Below, piece by piece: positions 35,570 through 45,006 of a DNA stretch of 64,000 nt (within the stretch, counting starts at the first letter, position 1; the number at the start of each line of letters is the position of its first letter). The stretch comes from Desulfurivibrio sp044068515. Its GTDB lineage: Bacteria; Desulfobacterota; Desulfobulbia; Desulfobulbales; Desulfurivibrionaceae. Under the pieces are notes generated by a model. That model made no database searches and had not been told where the DNA came from. It worked only from the letters and a program-made list of their open reading frames with translations. Both the position numbers and the translations under genes were made by a program. Location: contig NZ_JBIPKI010000007.1 in the NCBI RefSeq assembly GCF_044068515.1, forward strand, positions 8,962 through 72,961, in the 5' to 3' direction.

Positions 35570-35774
35570 ACGGCATGGCCTGACCTTTTGAGGATTCTCG
35601 GGGTGACGCCAAGGTTAGGAATTTTCCCTGGCGGCCCGCGTCTTAAGTGGTTTGATTGTTGAAGTTGTTATGCTGTCGTGGGGTGAGGGAACGACTTTGC
35701 CTTTTCAGGTGAAACCTTGATCGCCGATACTCCGTGGTGGTTTAACAGCCTTGGTTTTAGCGTTTTTTTTTTGT

Positions 35775-35803
35775 TTGACAGCGGGATCTTTTTTATTGAC
35801 AAT
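35775..35803 (+). promoter_or_regulatory. probable promoter for the HU gene
   Basis: In an AT-rich stretch, TTGACA at 35775-35780 is followed after 17 bases by GACAAT (35798-35803). A second TTGACA overlaps this -10 box at 35796-35801. The remaining 325-bp spacer from 35570 shows no gene. Confidence 0.45.
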
Positions 35804-35895
35804 CAATTATCGTGTGATTAAAGCCTTGATGTGCCTGCGTATACGAGTTGGTAGGGGAGACCCGGTCAGAACGAAAAACCACTAAGGAGGAAGGA

Positions 35896-36168
35896 ATGAA
35901 CAAGAGTGAGTTGGTGGAACAGATGGCAAAGGCTGCCGGCATCAATAAGGCCTCTGCGGAGAAGGCCTTGGCCGGAGCGCTCGGCGCAATTACTAAAGCC
36001 ATGAAAAAAGGCGACAAAGTTACCTTGGTTGGTTTCGGTACCTTTTCCGTGGCCAAGCGCGCTGCCCGTCAGGGCCGCAATCCCCAGACCGGCAAGCCGA
36101 TCACCATCAAGGCCCGCAAGGTTGCCCGCTTCAAAGCCGGCAGCAAGCTCGCCGATGCCGTAAAGTAA
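35896..36168 (+). CDS. HU-family DNA-binding protein
   Basis: This 90-residue nucleoid protein bends and compacts DNA as a dimer. The sequence follows HU closely: NKSELVEQMAKAAGINKASA, GDKVTLVGFGTFSVAKRAAR in the body, and the DNA-inserting arm GRNPQTGKPITIKARKV with the conserved Asn-Pro. A strong ribosome site (AAGGAGGAAGGA) supports the ATG at 35896. It has its own AT-rich promoter region and is followed by a GAGGG/CCCTC stem near 36197-36229 that may be a weak terminator. Confidence 0.95.
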   Translation: MNKSELVEQMAKAAGINKASAEKALAGALGAITKAMKKGDKVTLVGFGTFSVAKRAARQGRNPQTGKPITIKARKVARFKAGSKLADAVK

Positions 36169-36385
36169 GTTTCCCGGTTCCAGTCTGAAGAATGTAAGAG
36201 GGACGGTATCCGTCGGTGCCGGCCCTCTTTCCTTTCCCCCCATTTTCTTGCCGAGCAATCCTGTCAGCTTTTTTGCTTGCACAATCCGGTAAAGTCGAGC
36301 AATATGGGCGGCGCCTTGAGGGGCCGGTCGCCGGCTGTCCCGTTTGGGCGGAGATTATTGTAATTATGCGATTTTATGTTGGCGT

Positions 36386-36462
36386 CGGGACGTGGCTCAG
36401 CCTGGTAGAGCACATGCTTCGGGAGCATGGGGTCGGAGGTTCAAATCCTCTCGTCCCGACCA
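36386..36462 (+). tRNA. tRNA-Pro (anticodon CGG)
   Basis: The acceptor CGGGACG pairs with CGTCCCG, the anticodon arm is CATGC-TTCGGGA-GCATG with anticodon CGG, and the T arm is GGAGG-TTCAAAT-CCTCT (one mismatch); discriminator A and an encoded CCA follow. A terminator lies about 95 bases downstream. Confidence 0.95.
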
Positions 36463-36555
36463 TAATAAATCACATCTATCGGTCTGAAAAAGAGTTTCAA
36501 CCTGCGGCTAAGCCGGTCTTGGCTGGCCGGGTTGTTAATTTGTTATGCTAGTGTT

Positions 36556-36583
36556 AACCAGGCCTTGTGTCCTGGTTTTTTTT
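36556..36583 (+). terminator. intrinsic terminator after tRNA-Pro
   Basis: AACCAGG and CCTGGTT form a 7-bp stem with an 8-base loop, continuing into a run of T. Confidence 0.8.
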
Positions 36584-36631
36584 GTTTAAATCCAGACCCT
36601 GCCAACAGGATCACCAACACTGGAGTAAGTT

Positions 36632-37366
36632 ATGAGGAAAACATTTTGCAGATTATCCCTGGCCATGGTGCTGGCATTGACTTTTGTCCTGTCGGGCTGC
36701 GGCAATGGTCAGGCCGAAGGTAATGGAAAGGCCGAAGGTCGTCCCGAACTGAAAAGCGTCAAGGACAAGATCAGTTACAGTATCGGCTTGGATATCGGGT
36801 CGGGTTTTGTGGCCCAGGAGATGGACATCGATGCCGATCTGCTGGCTCTGGGCATCAAGCACGCGGTAAGTCAGGCCGAGCCGCTGCTGACTGAAGAGGA
36901 GATGAACGAGGCCATCATGGCCTTTCAGGATGAAATGATGAGCAGGCAAGAGGCCATGATGGACGCAGAACGGACGCAAAACCTGCAGGCCGGGCAACAG
37001 TTTCTGGCCGAGAATGCCGAGCGGGACGAGGTCGTGGCTCTGGCCAGCGGACTCCAGTATCGGGTATTGAGCAGTGGTGATGGCGCTACTCCGAGTGCCG
37101 ACGACGTTGTTTCGGTGCATTACGAGGGACGCTTGATTGACGGCACCATTTTTGACAGTTCCCTGGAGCGGGGCGAGCCGGCCGTTTTTCCGGTGGCCGG
37201 GGTTATTCCCGGCTGGACCGAGGCCTTGCAGTTAATGCAGGTGGGAGACAAATGGGAAATTTTTCTCCCCGCCGACCTGGCCTATGGGGAACGGGGAGTA
37301 CCCCCGGTAATCGGTCCCAACTCGGTGCTGATTTTTTCGGTCGAGCTTTTGGCGGTCAATCCCTAG
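36632..37366 (+). CDS. FKBP-type peptidyl-prolyl isomerase lipoprotein (Mip/FkpA-like)
   Basis: This 244-residue protein has a lipoprotein signal with lipobox LSGC at residues 22-25, so it is anchored in the envelope. A helical Mip/FkpA-type dimerisation domain follows (KDKISYSIGLDIGSGF to about 125), then an FKBP domain from about 150: VSVHYEGRLIDGTIFDSSLE, GVIPGWTEALQLMQVGDKWE and LAYGERGVPPVIGPNSVL, with conserved active-site aromatics. It would help fold periplasmic or outer membrane proteins. GGAG precedes the ATG. It is followed by zupT after 19 bp, possibly cotranscribed. Confidence 0.92.
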   Translation: MRKTFCRLSLAMVLALTFVLSGCGNGQAEGNGKAEGRPELKSVKDKISYSIGLDIGSGFVAQEMDIDADLLALGIKHAVSQAEPLLTEEEMNEAIMAFQDEMMSRQEAMMDAERTQNLQAGQQFLAENAERDEVVALASGLQYRVLSSGDGATPSADDVVSVHYEGRLIDGTIFDSSLERGEPAVFPVAGVIPGWTEALQLMQVGDKWEIFLPADLAYGERGVPPVIGPNSVLIFSVELLAVNP

Positions 37367-37385
37367 ATAGCGGGAAACTGATGCC

Positions 37386-38219
37386 ATGGGTGGCTTCGAG
37401 TTCTCCGCCATTCTCTTCGCTTTTTCCCTGACCCTGCTGGCCGGGCTTTCCACCGCGATCGGTGGGGCCCTGGCCATGTTCATCCGGCCCCATAACACGG
37501 TGGGCCTGTCCCTGGGGCTGGGTTTTTCCGCCGGGGTCATGATCTATGTTTCCTTCGTGGAGCTGCTGCCGGAGGCCATGGCTTATTTCGCCCGGGACTA
37601 TGGTGAGCAATGGGGATATGCCCTGGCCACCGGCGCTTTTTTCATCGGGATTGCCGCCACCGCCCTGATCGACCTGCTGGTGCCCAAGGATGTCAATCTC
37701 CACGAATTTAAAAAGGAATCGGAGTTCAGCGACCAGACGGAACTCCACGCCCATAAGGCCCGTTCCCTGAAGCGGACCGGGATGTTTACCGCCCTGGCGG
37801 TGGCGATTCATAATTTCCCCGAGGGCTTCGCCACCTTCAGCGTGGCTCTGCTGGATCCCGCTTTAGCCATCCCCATCGCCATTGCCATCGCCATTCACAA
37901 TATCCCCGAAGGAGTAGCGGTAGCTCTGCCCATCTATCACGGCAGCGGTAGCCGTCAAAAGGGCTTTTGGTATTCCCTCCTTTCCGGCCTGACCGAACCC
38001 TTGGGGGCCGTGGCGGGCTTCATTATTCTGGCTCCTTTCCTGAACGAAGGCTCCCTGGGGCTGATCTTTGCCCTGGTTGCCGGGATCATGATTTATATCT
38101 CCTTTGATGAACTCTTCCCCTCGGCCCGGCTCTACGGTACCGCCCACACCCCGATTATCGGCCTGCTGGGCGGCATGTTGGTCATGGCTTTAAGCCTGGT
38201 TCTGTTCGAATTTTATTGA
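37386..38219 (+). CDS. zupT: ZIP-family zinc/divalent metal transporter ZupT
   Basis: This 277-residue inner-membrane protein takes up zinc and other divalent cations. It has about eight membrane segments. ZIP motifs are visible in helix IV, ALAVAIHNFPEGFATF, and helix V, IAIAIHNIPEGVAVALP, whose His, Asn and Glu residues form the metal site. A His-containing cytoplasmic loop (LHAHKARSLKR) lies between helices III and IV. The ZIP length and topology match bacterial ZupT. It follows the FKBP gene by 19 bp. Metal specificity cannot be read from sequence. Confidence 0.93.
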   Translation: MGGFEFSAILFAFSLTLLAGLSTAIGGALAMFIRPHNTVGLSLGLGFSAGVMIYVSFVELLPEAMAYFARDYGEQWGYALATGAFFIGIAATALIDLLVPKDVNLHEFKKESEFSDQTELHAHKARSLKRTGMFTALAVAIHNFPEGFATFSVALLDPALAIPIAIAIAIHNIPEGVAVALPIYHGSGSRQKGFWYSLLSGLTEPLGAVAGFIILAPFLNEGSLGLIFALVAGIMIYISFDELFPSARLYGTAHTPIIGLLGGMLVMALSLVLFEFY

Positions 38220-38345
38220 GAGGGCATTGCGGCTCGCCTGCTGGATCAGTTCCATCTTCACCGAAACCGCCGGGGCAGAAGCTTACCGGGACAGGCGGGC
38301 AGGCTGATCCGGGCCCAGAGGTTGTTGCAATCCCGGTCTTGACCG

Positions 38346-38378
38346 AAAGAAAAAGCGGCCCTGCTTGGCAAAGCCGCT
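38346..38378 (-). terminator. probable terminator for the TPR gene
   Basis: On the minus strand AGCGGC pairs with GCCGCT around a 13-base loop, followed by TTTTTC. It lies about 65 bases beyond the TPR gene stop. Confidence 0.5.
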
Positions 38379-38442
38379 CCAACAGCCGTCGGTGAATCTG
38401 GTCGGGTTGTCTGGCGGGGGACAGTCAGGCAAAGAGAGGACT

Positions 38443-38961
38443 TTACAGGAATTTACGGGCAAATTCGGCGGCCAGTTCAGGGACGAGGTTATCAAGGCGC
38501 TGGTGGATTTCGGCCAGTTCGTCTAGTTGGCCGCTGGCGGCGTAGGCAGCTCCCAGGGCGAACCAGGCCTCAGGGCTTCGAGGTTGCAACTCGGTGGCCT
38601 GCTTGAAGGCATCGATGGCCGCCTCCGGTTGGCTCAGGCGGCTGAGAACTTTCCCAAGATTGAGCCAGGCCGCGGCATATTGGGGCTTGAGGCGCAGGGC
38701 CTGGCGGTAGCTGGCCGCGGCCTGTTCCGCCATGTCCAGTTCAGCCTGGGCCAGACCCATGTTGAACCAGGCCCGGTAATCGTTGGGTAGAGATCTGGTC
38801 CAGCGGAAGGTATGCTTGAGCAACTCGGTCCATTCCTGACGGCCCTCGAATTCCGCCGCCTGGGCCGCCCAAGGTTTTCCCTGGTCAGAGTCACCGGCCT
38901 GCCCGCTGGGCGCCAGGGTAAAAAGCAGCAGTAAAACCAACAACCAGATTTTGCTTCGCAT
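38443..38961 (-). CDS. exported TPR-repeat protein
   Basis: This protein of about 172 residues has a signal peptide (IWLLVLLLLFTLAPSGQAG) and then three to four tetratricopeptide repeats: LPNDYRAWFNMGLAQAELDM, LKPQYAAAWLNLGKVLSRLS and LQPRSPEAWFALGAAYAASG. It is probably periplasmic and mediates protein contacts; no partner is evident from the neighbourhood. The ATG at 38961 is chosen because GGGAG lies eight bases upstream; an ATG at 38967 and a GTG at 38970 are too close to that site. Confidence 0.82.
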   Translation of the reverse strand: MRSKIWLLVLLLLFTLAPSGQAGDSDQGKPWAAQAAEFEGRQEWTELLKHTFRWTRSLPNDYRAWFNMGLAQAELDMAEQAAASYRQALRLKPQYAAAWLNLGKVLSRLSQPEAAIDAFKQATELQPRSPEAWFALGAAYAASGQLDELAEIHQRLDNLVPELAAEFARKFL

Positions 38962-39061
38962 GTTCATCACTCCCGCCCGGTCAGCGCAAGGCCAGGTTCA
39001 GGCAACAGCTTGACCGTTCGCCATATTTAATCATTTTACCTTGGGTTCTCTCCTGGCCCGG

Positions 39062-40801
39062 TCAAAGCAGGCCGAGTTCCCGCAGGAGTTCGCCAGCGGT
39101 GGCCAGCAGTTCCTCTTTACCCGCCTCGGTTCGGGCCTCCACATAGAACCGCACTTTGGGCTCGGTACCCGAAGGGCGGATCATCAGCCAGCTGTCGTCG
39201 CCAAAGATCAGCTTGTGGCCATCGATGGTGATCACTTCCTTGATGGTTGCGGGGTGTTGTCCGACCGTCAAACTCGTTCCCGGCCGATAACGATCGAGCC
39301 CGGCCAGGGCCTTTTGCAGCTCGGCCCCTTGCTTGCTGACCTCCACTCCGCCCCGGCCCGGGTAGAATTCACCGAACCGGGTCCGGATCTCGGCCAGGTA
39401 GCCGGCCAGCCCTCCGGGCAGGGTAAGGAGCATGTCCAGAGCCAGCAGCAAACCTATATAAGCGTCCTTTTCCGGCGTGTGGCCGATAATCGAGATTCCG
39501 TCCGATTCCTCGAACATTACCAGGGCCTTGCCGATAACCGGCTTGAATTCCTTGAAGCCCACCCGGGGCTCAAAAACCTCCTCGCCCAGGGCCCGGGCGA
39601 TGCTGTTGGCAAAGTTGCTGGTGGCGACGGTTTTGGCCACTGGCCCTCTTTTGTTCTTGTAAACATGAAGGTAATGATAGCACATGGCCCCGAACATGTT
39701 CATGTCGAACTCCGTGGTGCCGTCGGTGAAACGAATCCGATCGCCGTCGGGGTCGATAATAGCGCCCAGCTTCAGGGGTTCCGGTCTTTGCTGGAGAGCG
39801 GCCTTGACCGCTGCCAGGTTGGCCGAGGAGGGTTCCGGGGCGACCCCGTCGAAGGTGGGATCGGCTTCGGCCCGGAAAAGCAGGCGATGGCGGGCCGGAA
39901 CCCCGGTCAGCAGGTCATCGAGATGCACCCGGGCGGCCCCGTGGACGCAGTCGAGGGCCAGAACATAGTCATCGCGGCGGCCCAGTTCGGCCATGATCGC
40001 GTCATAATCGAGACCGTGTTTGCTGCGGTTGTTCCGCACCAGTTGCCGCCAGCAGGTCAGGGAGTCCAGCGGGCCGACCAGTTCTGGCCGGGGTTTCCCG
40101 GCCGGGATTTCCGCGGCGGCGATGATTCGGGCCGCCTCCGAAGTGATGCGGTTGGTGATGATCGCCGCCGCCGGACCCGCATCGGCGGCATTATACTTGA
40201 ATCCGCCATATTCCAAGGGGTTGTGGCTGGGAGTGAGATTGATGGAAAAGGCTGCTCCGGTAACCAGCACCGCGGCGGAAATGACCCCGGTGGTGGTTTC
40301 GCCGGCCAAACGAACCGTAAAACCCCGACTGCCGAGGAGCTCGGCGACGCCCTCGGCCAGCAGGCTGCCGCCAAAGCGATTGTCATACCCCAGGACAACC
40401 CCCCTTTGCCTGGCCTCGGCAGCGTTGGCAACCCCCAGGGCCGCCGCCAGATCCGGTTCGGCGGCCGCCTGCTCGTAGATATTGATGATCGCCTGGGTTA
40501 CCTGCCGCACGGAAAGGAGGTGAAAATCCTTCCCTAAGATGCCGCGCCAGCCGGAGGTGCCGAACTTAACCGGCGCAACCGGGGGGTTCCGGTTGGTTAT
40601 GATTTCCTCGCGGAGCAAGTCGTAGGTCCGGGCAATGGCCGCCTGCCACTCCTCCTTTTGGCCAGGGCCGGCGGCCTGGCGCCGCTGGCTCAGCAGTTGG
40701 CGCAACAGGGCGAAGTAGTCGCTGGCGCGATGATTGCCGGGAATGACGTATTGCTGAAAAAGCTGGTCGATCAGGCTGGCGGCAGCAGTGGTTTGTTTCA
40801 T
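39062..40801 (-). CDS. alpha-D-phosphohexomutase (phosphoglucomutase/phosphomannomutase)
   Basis: This 579-residue enzyme interconverts hexose 1- and 6-phosphates. An N-terminal helical extension of about 75 residues precedes VKFGTSGWRGILGKDF. The phosphoserine loop is TPSHNPLEYGGFKYN (family TASHNP), the magnesium site is IDPDGDRIRFTDG, the sugar-specificity loop is EESDGISIIGH, and the phosphate-binding loop is IRPSGTEPKVRFY near the C-terminus; all catalytic elements are intact. Whether glucose or mannose is preferred cannot be decided. It would link gluconeogenesis to glycogen or envelope sugars. Confidence 0.9.
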   Translation of the reverse strand: MKQTTAAASLIDQLFQQYVIPGNHRASDYFALLRQLLSQRRQAAGPGQKEEWQAAIARTYDLLREEIITNRNPPVAPVKFGTSGWRGILGKDFHLLSVRQVTQAIINIYEQAAAEPDLAAALGVANAAEARQRGVVLGYDNRFGGSLLAEGVAELLGSRGFTVRLAGETTTGVISAAVLVTGAAFSINLTPSHNPLEYGGFKYNAADAGPAAAIITNRITSEAARIIAAAEIPAGKPRPELVGPLDSLTCWRQLVRNNRSKHGLDYDAIMAELGRRDDYVLALDCVHGAARVHLDDLLTGVPARHRLLFRAEADPTFDGVAPEPSSANLAAVKAALQQRPEPLKLGAIIDPDGDRIRFTDGTTEFDMNMFGAMCYHYLHVYKNKRGPVAKTVATSNFANSIARALGEEVFEPRVGFKEFKPVIGKALVMFEESDGISIIGHTPEKDAYIGLLLALDMLLTLPGGLAGYLAEIRTRFGEFYPGRGGVEVSKQGAELQKALAGLDRYRPGTSLTVGQHPATIKEVITIDGHKLIFGDDSWLMIRPSGTEPKVRFYVEARTEAGKEELLATAGELLRELGLL

Positions 40802-41063
40802 GAGGGCTCACGGTGGTTGCTTTTGGCTGGGATCGGGCTTATCATTGATTCTAGCCCTGATTTTCCGGAAATTCCAGTGCCGATATATTTTTTTGCCGGG
40901 CCAGTATTTACGTAAACAGCCCGACTGCGGATAAAATATTGTTCGACCGGTAAAAAACAACAATCTCCACCGCCTGGCAGGAGGGCTGAAGCCGGTGACC
41001 GATCAGGTCCGCTGCCGGCCGTTGAGCAAGGCCAATCCGCACCGCGGGGAGCTTACTATTCGG

Positions 41064-41092
41064 TTGACCCCATGGCCAAGATTAGCTATAAA
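41064..41092 (+). promoter_or_regulatory. ppsA: sigma-70-type promoter for ppsA
   Basis: TTGACC, a 17-base spacer and TATAAA give a near-consensus promoter about 140 bases before the ppsA start. The rest of the 435-bp spacer (40802-41236) has a 10-bp palindrome TTTACGTAAA at 40907-40916 and no gene. Confidence 0.65.
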
Positions 41093-41236
41093 CCGGTGGT
41101 GACTAAATTAGTTGGGCACCGCCCCCCGATCGCTCCGGATTTATGGCCGTAAATCAATGCGGCAGTCGTAAATTATATTCCCTGTAATTGCCTGAAGTTT
41201 AATACGATAAAACCAATTTAGACGGGAGAGTAAACG

Positions 41237-43681
41237 ATGGGAAAACATGACCAGGCCCTTATTCTGTGGTTCGACGACATCCTGATCGATGACGTGCCGC
41301 TGGTCGGCGGCAAGAACGCCTCGCTGGGGGAAATGCACCAGAAATTGATGTCCCAGGGAGTGAGTGTTCCCAACGGTTTTGCCATCACCGCCTACGCCTA
41401 CCGCTACCTGCTGGAAGAAGCGGGGATTGAACAGGGAATCCGCGATGCCCTGGCCGGGTTGGATACCCACGATCTGCGCAACCTCCAGGAGCGGGGCAAG
41501 AAGGCCCGGGACATCGTCCGCACCGCCGAATTTCCCAAACCGCTCTACGACGCCATTATTGAATCCTATCGCAAGATGGAGCAGGATTACGGCCCCAACT
41601 GCGCGGTAGCGGTTCGTTCATCGGCCACCGCCGAGGATCTGCCCGACGCCTCCTTTGCCGGCCAGCAGGAAACCTTCCTCAATATCAGCGGCCCCGAAGC
41701 CCTGATCGCGGCCTGCAAAAAATGCTTCGCCTCCCTCTTCACTGATCGGGCCATTTCCTATCGCCACGACAAAGGCTTCGGCCAGTTTGACGTCTACCTC
41801 TCCATCGTGGTCCAAAAAATGGTGCGCAGCGATTCCGCCTCCTCCGGAGTAATCTTTTCCATCGACACCGAAAGCGGCTTCCAGGACGCGGTTTTCCTCA
41901 CCGGAGCCTGGGGTCTGGGGGAAAACGTGGTCCAGGGGGCGGTCAACCCCGACGAGTTCTACGTTTTCAAGCCCACCCTCAAGCAGGGCAAGCGGCCCAT
42001 AGTCGGTAAGCGGCTGGGCAGCAAGGAAATAAAGATGATCTACAATACCGATTCCGGTGCCGAGGAATCGGTCAAGAATATCGAAACCACCCCCGCGGAG
42101 AGGGGCCGGTACGTCCTCAGCGACGACGAAATTCTGACCCTGGCCCGCTGGTCCTGCATCATCGAGGATCATTACGGCAAGGCCATGGATATCGAATGGG
42201 CCAAGGACGGTGACGGCAAAGAGGTGGGGACCGGCGAGCTTTTCATCGTCCAGGCTCGGCCGGAGACCGTCCATTCCCAGACCAACAAAAAGGAAATCGA
42301 AACCTACGTCATGAAGGAGCAGGGCAAGGTCCTGGCTTCCGGACAGGCGGTGGGGGCCAAGATCGGTCAGGGCAAGGCCAACGTCATCTTCAACGTGGCC
42401 GATATTCACGACTTCAAGAAGGGAGAGGTCCTGGTCACCGACATGACCGATCCCGACTGGGAGCCGATCATGAAGATCGCCGCCGCCATCGTCACCAATC
42501 GCGGCGGTCGCACCTGTCATGCCGCCATCATTTCCCGGGAGTTGGGGATTCCCTGTGTCATCGGCACCGGCAACGGCAGCAAGCTGATTCCCAACGGCGG
42601 GGAGGTCACCGTTTCCTGTGCCGAGGGCGAAACCGGCAACATCTATGACGGCCTGCTCAAGTACGAGGTGGAGCGGCTCGATCTCGACTCGGTTCCCCAG
42701 ACCCGGACCAAGATCATGATGAACGTCGGTATTCCCGAAAAAGCCTTTTCGGAAGGGCAGATCCCCAACGACGGGGTGGGCCTGGCCCGCGAGGAATTCA
42801 TTATCAACTCCCATATCGGGATCCATCCCCTGGCCCTCTATTATTTCGATGATCTCAAGGCCAAGGCTGCCGGTGACGAAAAGGTGGCGGCCATCGTCAA
42901 GGAAATCGAGAACCGGACCACCGCCTATCCCGATGACAAGAAGCAATTCTTCATTGACAAGTTGGCCGAAGGGGTGGGCCGGATCGGGGCCGGTTTCTAT
43001 CCCCGGGATGTAATCGTTCGTCTCTCCGACTTCAAGAGCAATGAATACGCCAACCTGGTGGGGGGAAAGCTTTATGAGCCGGTGGAAGCCAATCCGATGA
43101 TCGGCTGGCGCGGGGCCTCCCGTTACTATGATCCCAAGTACAAGCCCGCTTTTGAGCTGGAATGCAAGGCCCTGCTCAAGGCCCGCAACGACATGGGGCT
43201 GACCAACATCAAGCTGATGGTGCCTTTCTGCCGGACCGCGGAAGAAGGCCGCAAGGTTATCGAGGTGCTGCGCGAATTCGGCCTGGTCCAGGGAGAAAAC
43301 GGCCTGGAGGTTTACGTGATGTGCGAGATTCCCTCCAACGTCATCGCCGCCGATGCCTTCGCCGATGTCTTTGACGGTTTCTCCATCGGCTCCAATGACC
43401 TGACCCAGCTTACCCTCGGCCTGGACCGGGATTCCGACCTGGTGGCCCATATCTATGACGAACGCGACGAGGCGGTCAAGACGATGATCAAGATGGTGAT
43501 AGATACCGCCAAGCGGCGGGGGCGCAAGATCGGCATCTGTGGTCAGGCTCCCAGCGACTTCCCCGAGTTTGCCACCTTCCTGGTGGAATGCGGGATCGAT
43601 TCGATGAGCCTGATCTCCGACACCGCTATCAAAACCCGGCTGGCGGTGGCGGAAAAGGAAAAGGAGCTGGGGATCAAATGA
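41237..43681 (+). CDS. ppsA: phosphoenolpyruvate synthase
   Basis: This 814-residue enzyme makes PEP from pyruvate and ATP, releasing AMP and phosphate, and opens gluconeogenesis. The N-terminal ATP-grasp domain shows VPLVGGKNASLGEM and VAVRSSATAEDLPDASFAGQ; the phosphohistidine domain has NRGGRTCHAAIISRELGIP near residue 425; the C-terminal PEP-binding barrel has GLAREEFIIN, MVPFCRTAEEG, and FSIGSNDLTQLTLGLDRD with ICGQAPSD. Length and order match PpsA rather than pyruvate phosphate dikinase. It has its own promoter and strong terminator signals downstream. Confidence 0.95.
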   Translation: MGKHDQALILWFDDILIDDVPLVGGKNASLGEMHQKLMSQGVSVPNGFAITAYAYRYLLEEAGIEQGIRDALAGLDTHDLRNLQERGKKARDIVRTAEFPKPLYDAIIESYRKMEQDYGPNCAVAVRSSATAEDLPDASFAGQQETFLNISGPEALIAACKKCFASLFTDRAISYRHDKGFGQFDVYLSIVVQKMVRSDSASSGVIFSIDTESGFQDAVFLTGAWGLGENVVQGAVNPDEFYVFKPTLKQGKRPIVGKRLGSKEIKMIYNTDSGAEESVKNIETTPAERGRYVLSDDEILTLARWSCIIEDHYGKAMDIEWAKDGDGKEVGTGELFIVQARPETVHSQTNKKEIETYVMKEQGKVLASGQAVGAKIGQGKANVIFNVADIHDFKKGEVLVTDMTDPDWEPIMKIAAAIVTNRGGRTCHAAIISRELGIPCVIGTGNGSKLIPNGGEVTVSCAEGETGNIYDGLLKYEVERLDLDSVPQTRTKIMMNVGIPEKAFSEGQIPNDGVGLAREEFIINSHIGIHPLALYYFDDLKAKAAGDEKVAAIVKEIENRTTAYPDDKKQFFIDKLAEGVGRIGAGFYPRDVIVRLSDFKSNEYANLVGGKLYEPVEANPMIGWRGASRYYDPKYKPAFELECKALLKARNDMGLTNIKLMVPFCRTAEEGRKVIEVLREFGLVQGENGLEVYVMCEIPSNVIAADAFADVFDGFSIGSNDLTQLTLGLDRDSDLVAHIYDERDEAVKTMIKMVIDTAKRRGRKIGICGQAPSDFPEFATFLVECGIDSMSLISDTAIKTRLAVAEKEKELGIK

Positions 43682-43792
43682 TCAAGCCCGGGGGCGACTC
43701 ACAGTCCGCTAAGCGGTAGGCTCCGAATTCGGGGCTGTGACGTGCGGGCCCCCTGAGCAATTCAGCGTTGTCGAGACCAGCTAAGCGAACAA

Positions 43793-43834
43793 TAAAAAGC
43801 CAATGGGGGGAGATAATCCCTCCCCACCATTGGC
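43793..43834 (-). terminator. terminator hairpin for the tol operon
   Basis: GCCAATGG-TGGGGAG and CTCCCC-CCATTGGC pair on the minus strand and are followed by TTTTT. It lies beyond the first hairpin after cpoB. Confidence 0.7.
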
Positions 43835-43838
43835 AGAC

Positions 43839-43884
43839 CAACAAAAGGGCGATCGGGAGGTAACTTCCGGTCGCCCTTTTGTTG
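43839..43884. terminator. bidirectional terminator between ppsA and cpoB
   Basis: CAACAAAAGGGCGA and TCGCCCTTTTGTTG pair almost perfectly, with A and T tracts inside the stem that work in both directions. It ends three bases before the cpoB stop codon. The spacer on the ppsA side (43685-43792) contains the palindrome CCGCTAAGCGG and a GGGGGC/GCCCCC pair. Confidence 0.75.
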
Positions 43885-43887
43885 TTT

Positions 43888-45006
43888 TCAGCGGATTTTG
43901 CCCAGCAGTTCCTTGGCTTGCCTTGCCTGCTCGCTGGCTGGGAATTCCCCGATCAACCGCTCATAGACGATGGCGGCGGTGGATGGTTCGCGTAACTTTT
44001 CGAAGGCCATCCCCTGGCGCAGCAGGGCTGAGGGCACCCGGGCATGGCCGACAAAATCAGCGATTACTTTCTGGTATTCCAGAATGGCCAACTCATATTC
44101 CTCCTGCCTATACAGGCTTTCACCCAGCAGATAACGGGCATCGGCGGCCATATCGCCTCGGGGTGCTTCCTCGAGATAGTTGGCGAAGGCCAGGTAGGCA
44201 TCTTGGTGATTGTTCCGCTCCAGGTGTTCCAGGCCCTGCCGGTAGTGTTCCGCTCCCGGCCCTTCCGCTGGTGGCGCGGCGGCTCGGGGAGCCGCTGCAG
44301 GGGCAGCAGGCGCCGGGGTTGCAGCCCGGACAGCCGGCGTTTCAGGAGCTGCGTCCGGAGTGCTGGTCCGACCGCCCTCGACCTTCTGCTTGAACTGCTC
44401 GGGCAGAATCTCCTTGGGCCCGCTCCGGGCCATGGTTTCCCTGGTCTGACGTTCCGCTTCCCGCTGAGCCCGCGCTTCCGCTTCCCGTCGGGCCTGTTCC
44501 GCCGCCCGGGCCGCGGCTTCGGCCGCCGCCGCCCGCTCCGCCGCCTCTCTGGCTCTCTGCTCCTGGAGGGCCTGCAACTGCCGCTTGCTCTGCTCCTGTT
44601 GGGCCTCCATGTCAGCCAGGGAAGCGGCCAGCCGGCGGTCCAGTTCCTTGAGGTTGGCGGTGATTTCCTGCAGGGTGATATCGATGTTGTCCAGCCGCAT
44701 GCTCATCGCCTGCTGGCTGCTATTCTGCTGCTCCTGGATCCGGCGGCGCTGATGTTCGGCCTCGTCCATCCGGCCCTCCTGCTGGAGCAGCCGGTTACTG
44801 AGGGTTTCCAGTTCACTGCCCAGCCTGGCCTGGGAGGTGGCCTGGCCGCGGACGGCTTCGCTCAAGCGTTCGAGTTCGGTTGTCCGGCTGTCCAGGGTGC
44901 GGGTGCGCTGGTCGAGGATCCTGACATCCTGTTCCGAAGCCACGCATTGAACCAGAAAAGGGGACAGGCCAAGCAGCAGGGCATAGCTGATCATACTTTT
45001 TTTCAT
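43888..45006 (-). CDS. cpoB: Tol-Pal associated periplasmic protein CpoB/YbgF
   Basis: This protein of about 372 residues has a signal with a possible lipobox (PFLVQC) near residue 20, a long coiled coil of 30-200 rich in Glu, Arg and Ala, a Pro/Ala linker at about 205-255, and a C-terminal TPR domain (DMAADARYLLGESLYRQEEY, HARVPSALLRQGMAFEKLRE) as in CpoB. In E. coli CpoB coordinates the Tol complex with cell-wall synthesis during division. The ATG at 45006 has GGAGG nine bases upstream. The coiled coil is longer than usual. Confidence 0.88.
   Translation of the reverse strand: MKKSMISYALLLGLSPFLVQCVASEQDVRILDQRTRTLDSRTTELERLSEAVRGQATSQARLGSELETLSNRLLQQEGRMDEAEHQRRRIQEQQNSSQQAMSMRLDNIDITLQEITANLKELDRRLAASLADMEAQQEQSKRQLQALQEQRAREAAERAAAAEAAARAAEQARREAEARAQREAERQTRETMARSGPKEILPEQFKQKVEGGRTSTPDAAPETPAVRAATPAPAAPAAAPRAAAPPAEGPGAEHYRQGLEHLERNNHQDAYLAFANYLEEAPRGDMAADARYLLGESLYRQEEYELAILEYQKVIADFVGHARVPSALLRQGMAFEKLREPSTAAIVYERLIGEFPASEQARQAKELLGKIR

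Noticed and set aside
39041..40537. 498-codon open frame on the plus strand
   Set aside because: Antisense to the phosphohexomutase gene, which has all catalytic motifs.
41618..43450. 610-codon open frame on the minus strand
   Set aside because: Antisense shadow of ppsA, with no recognisable domains or ribosome site.
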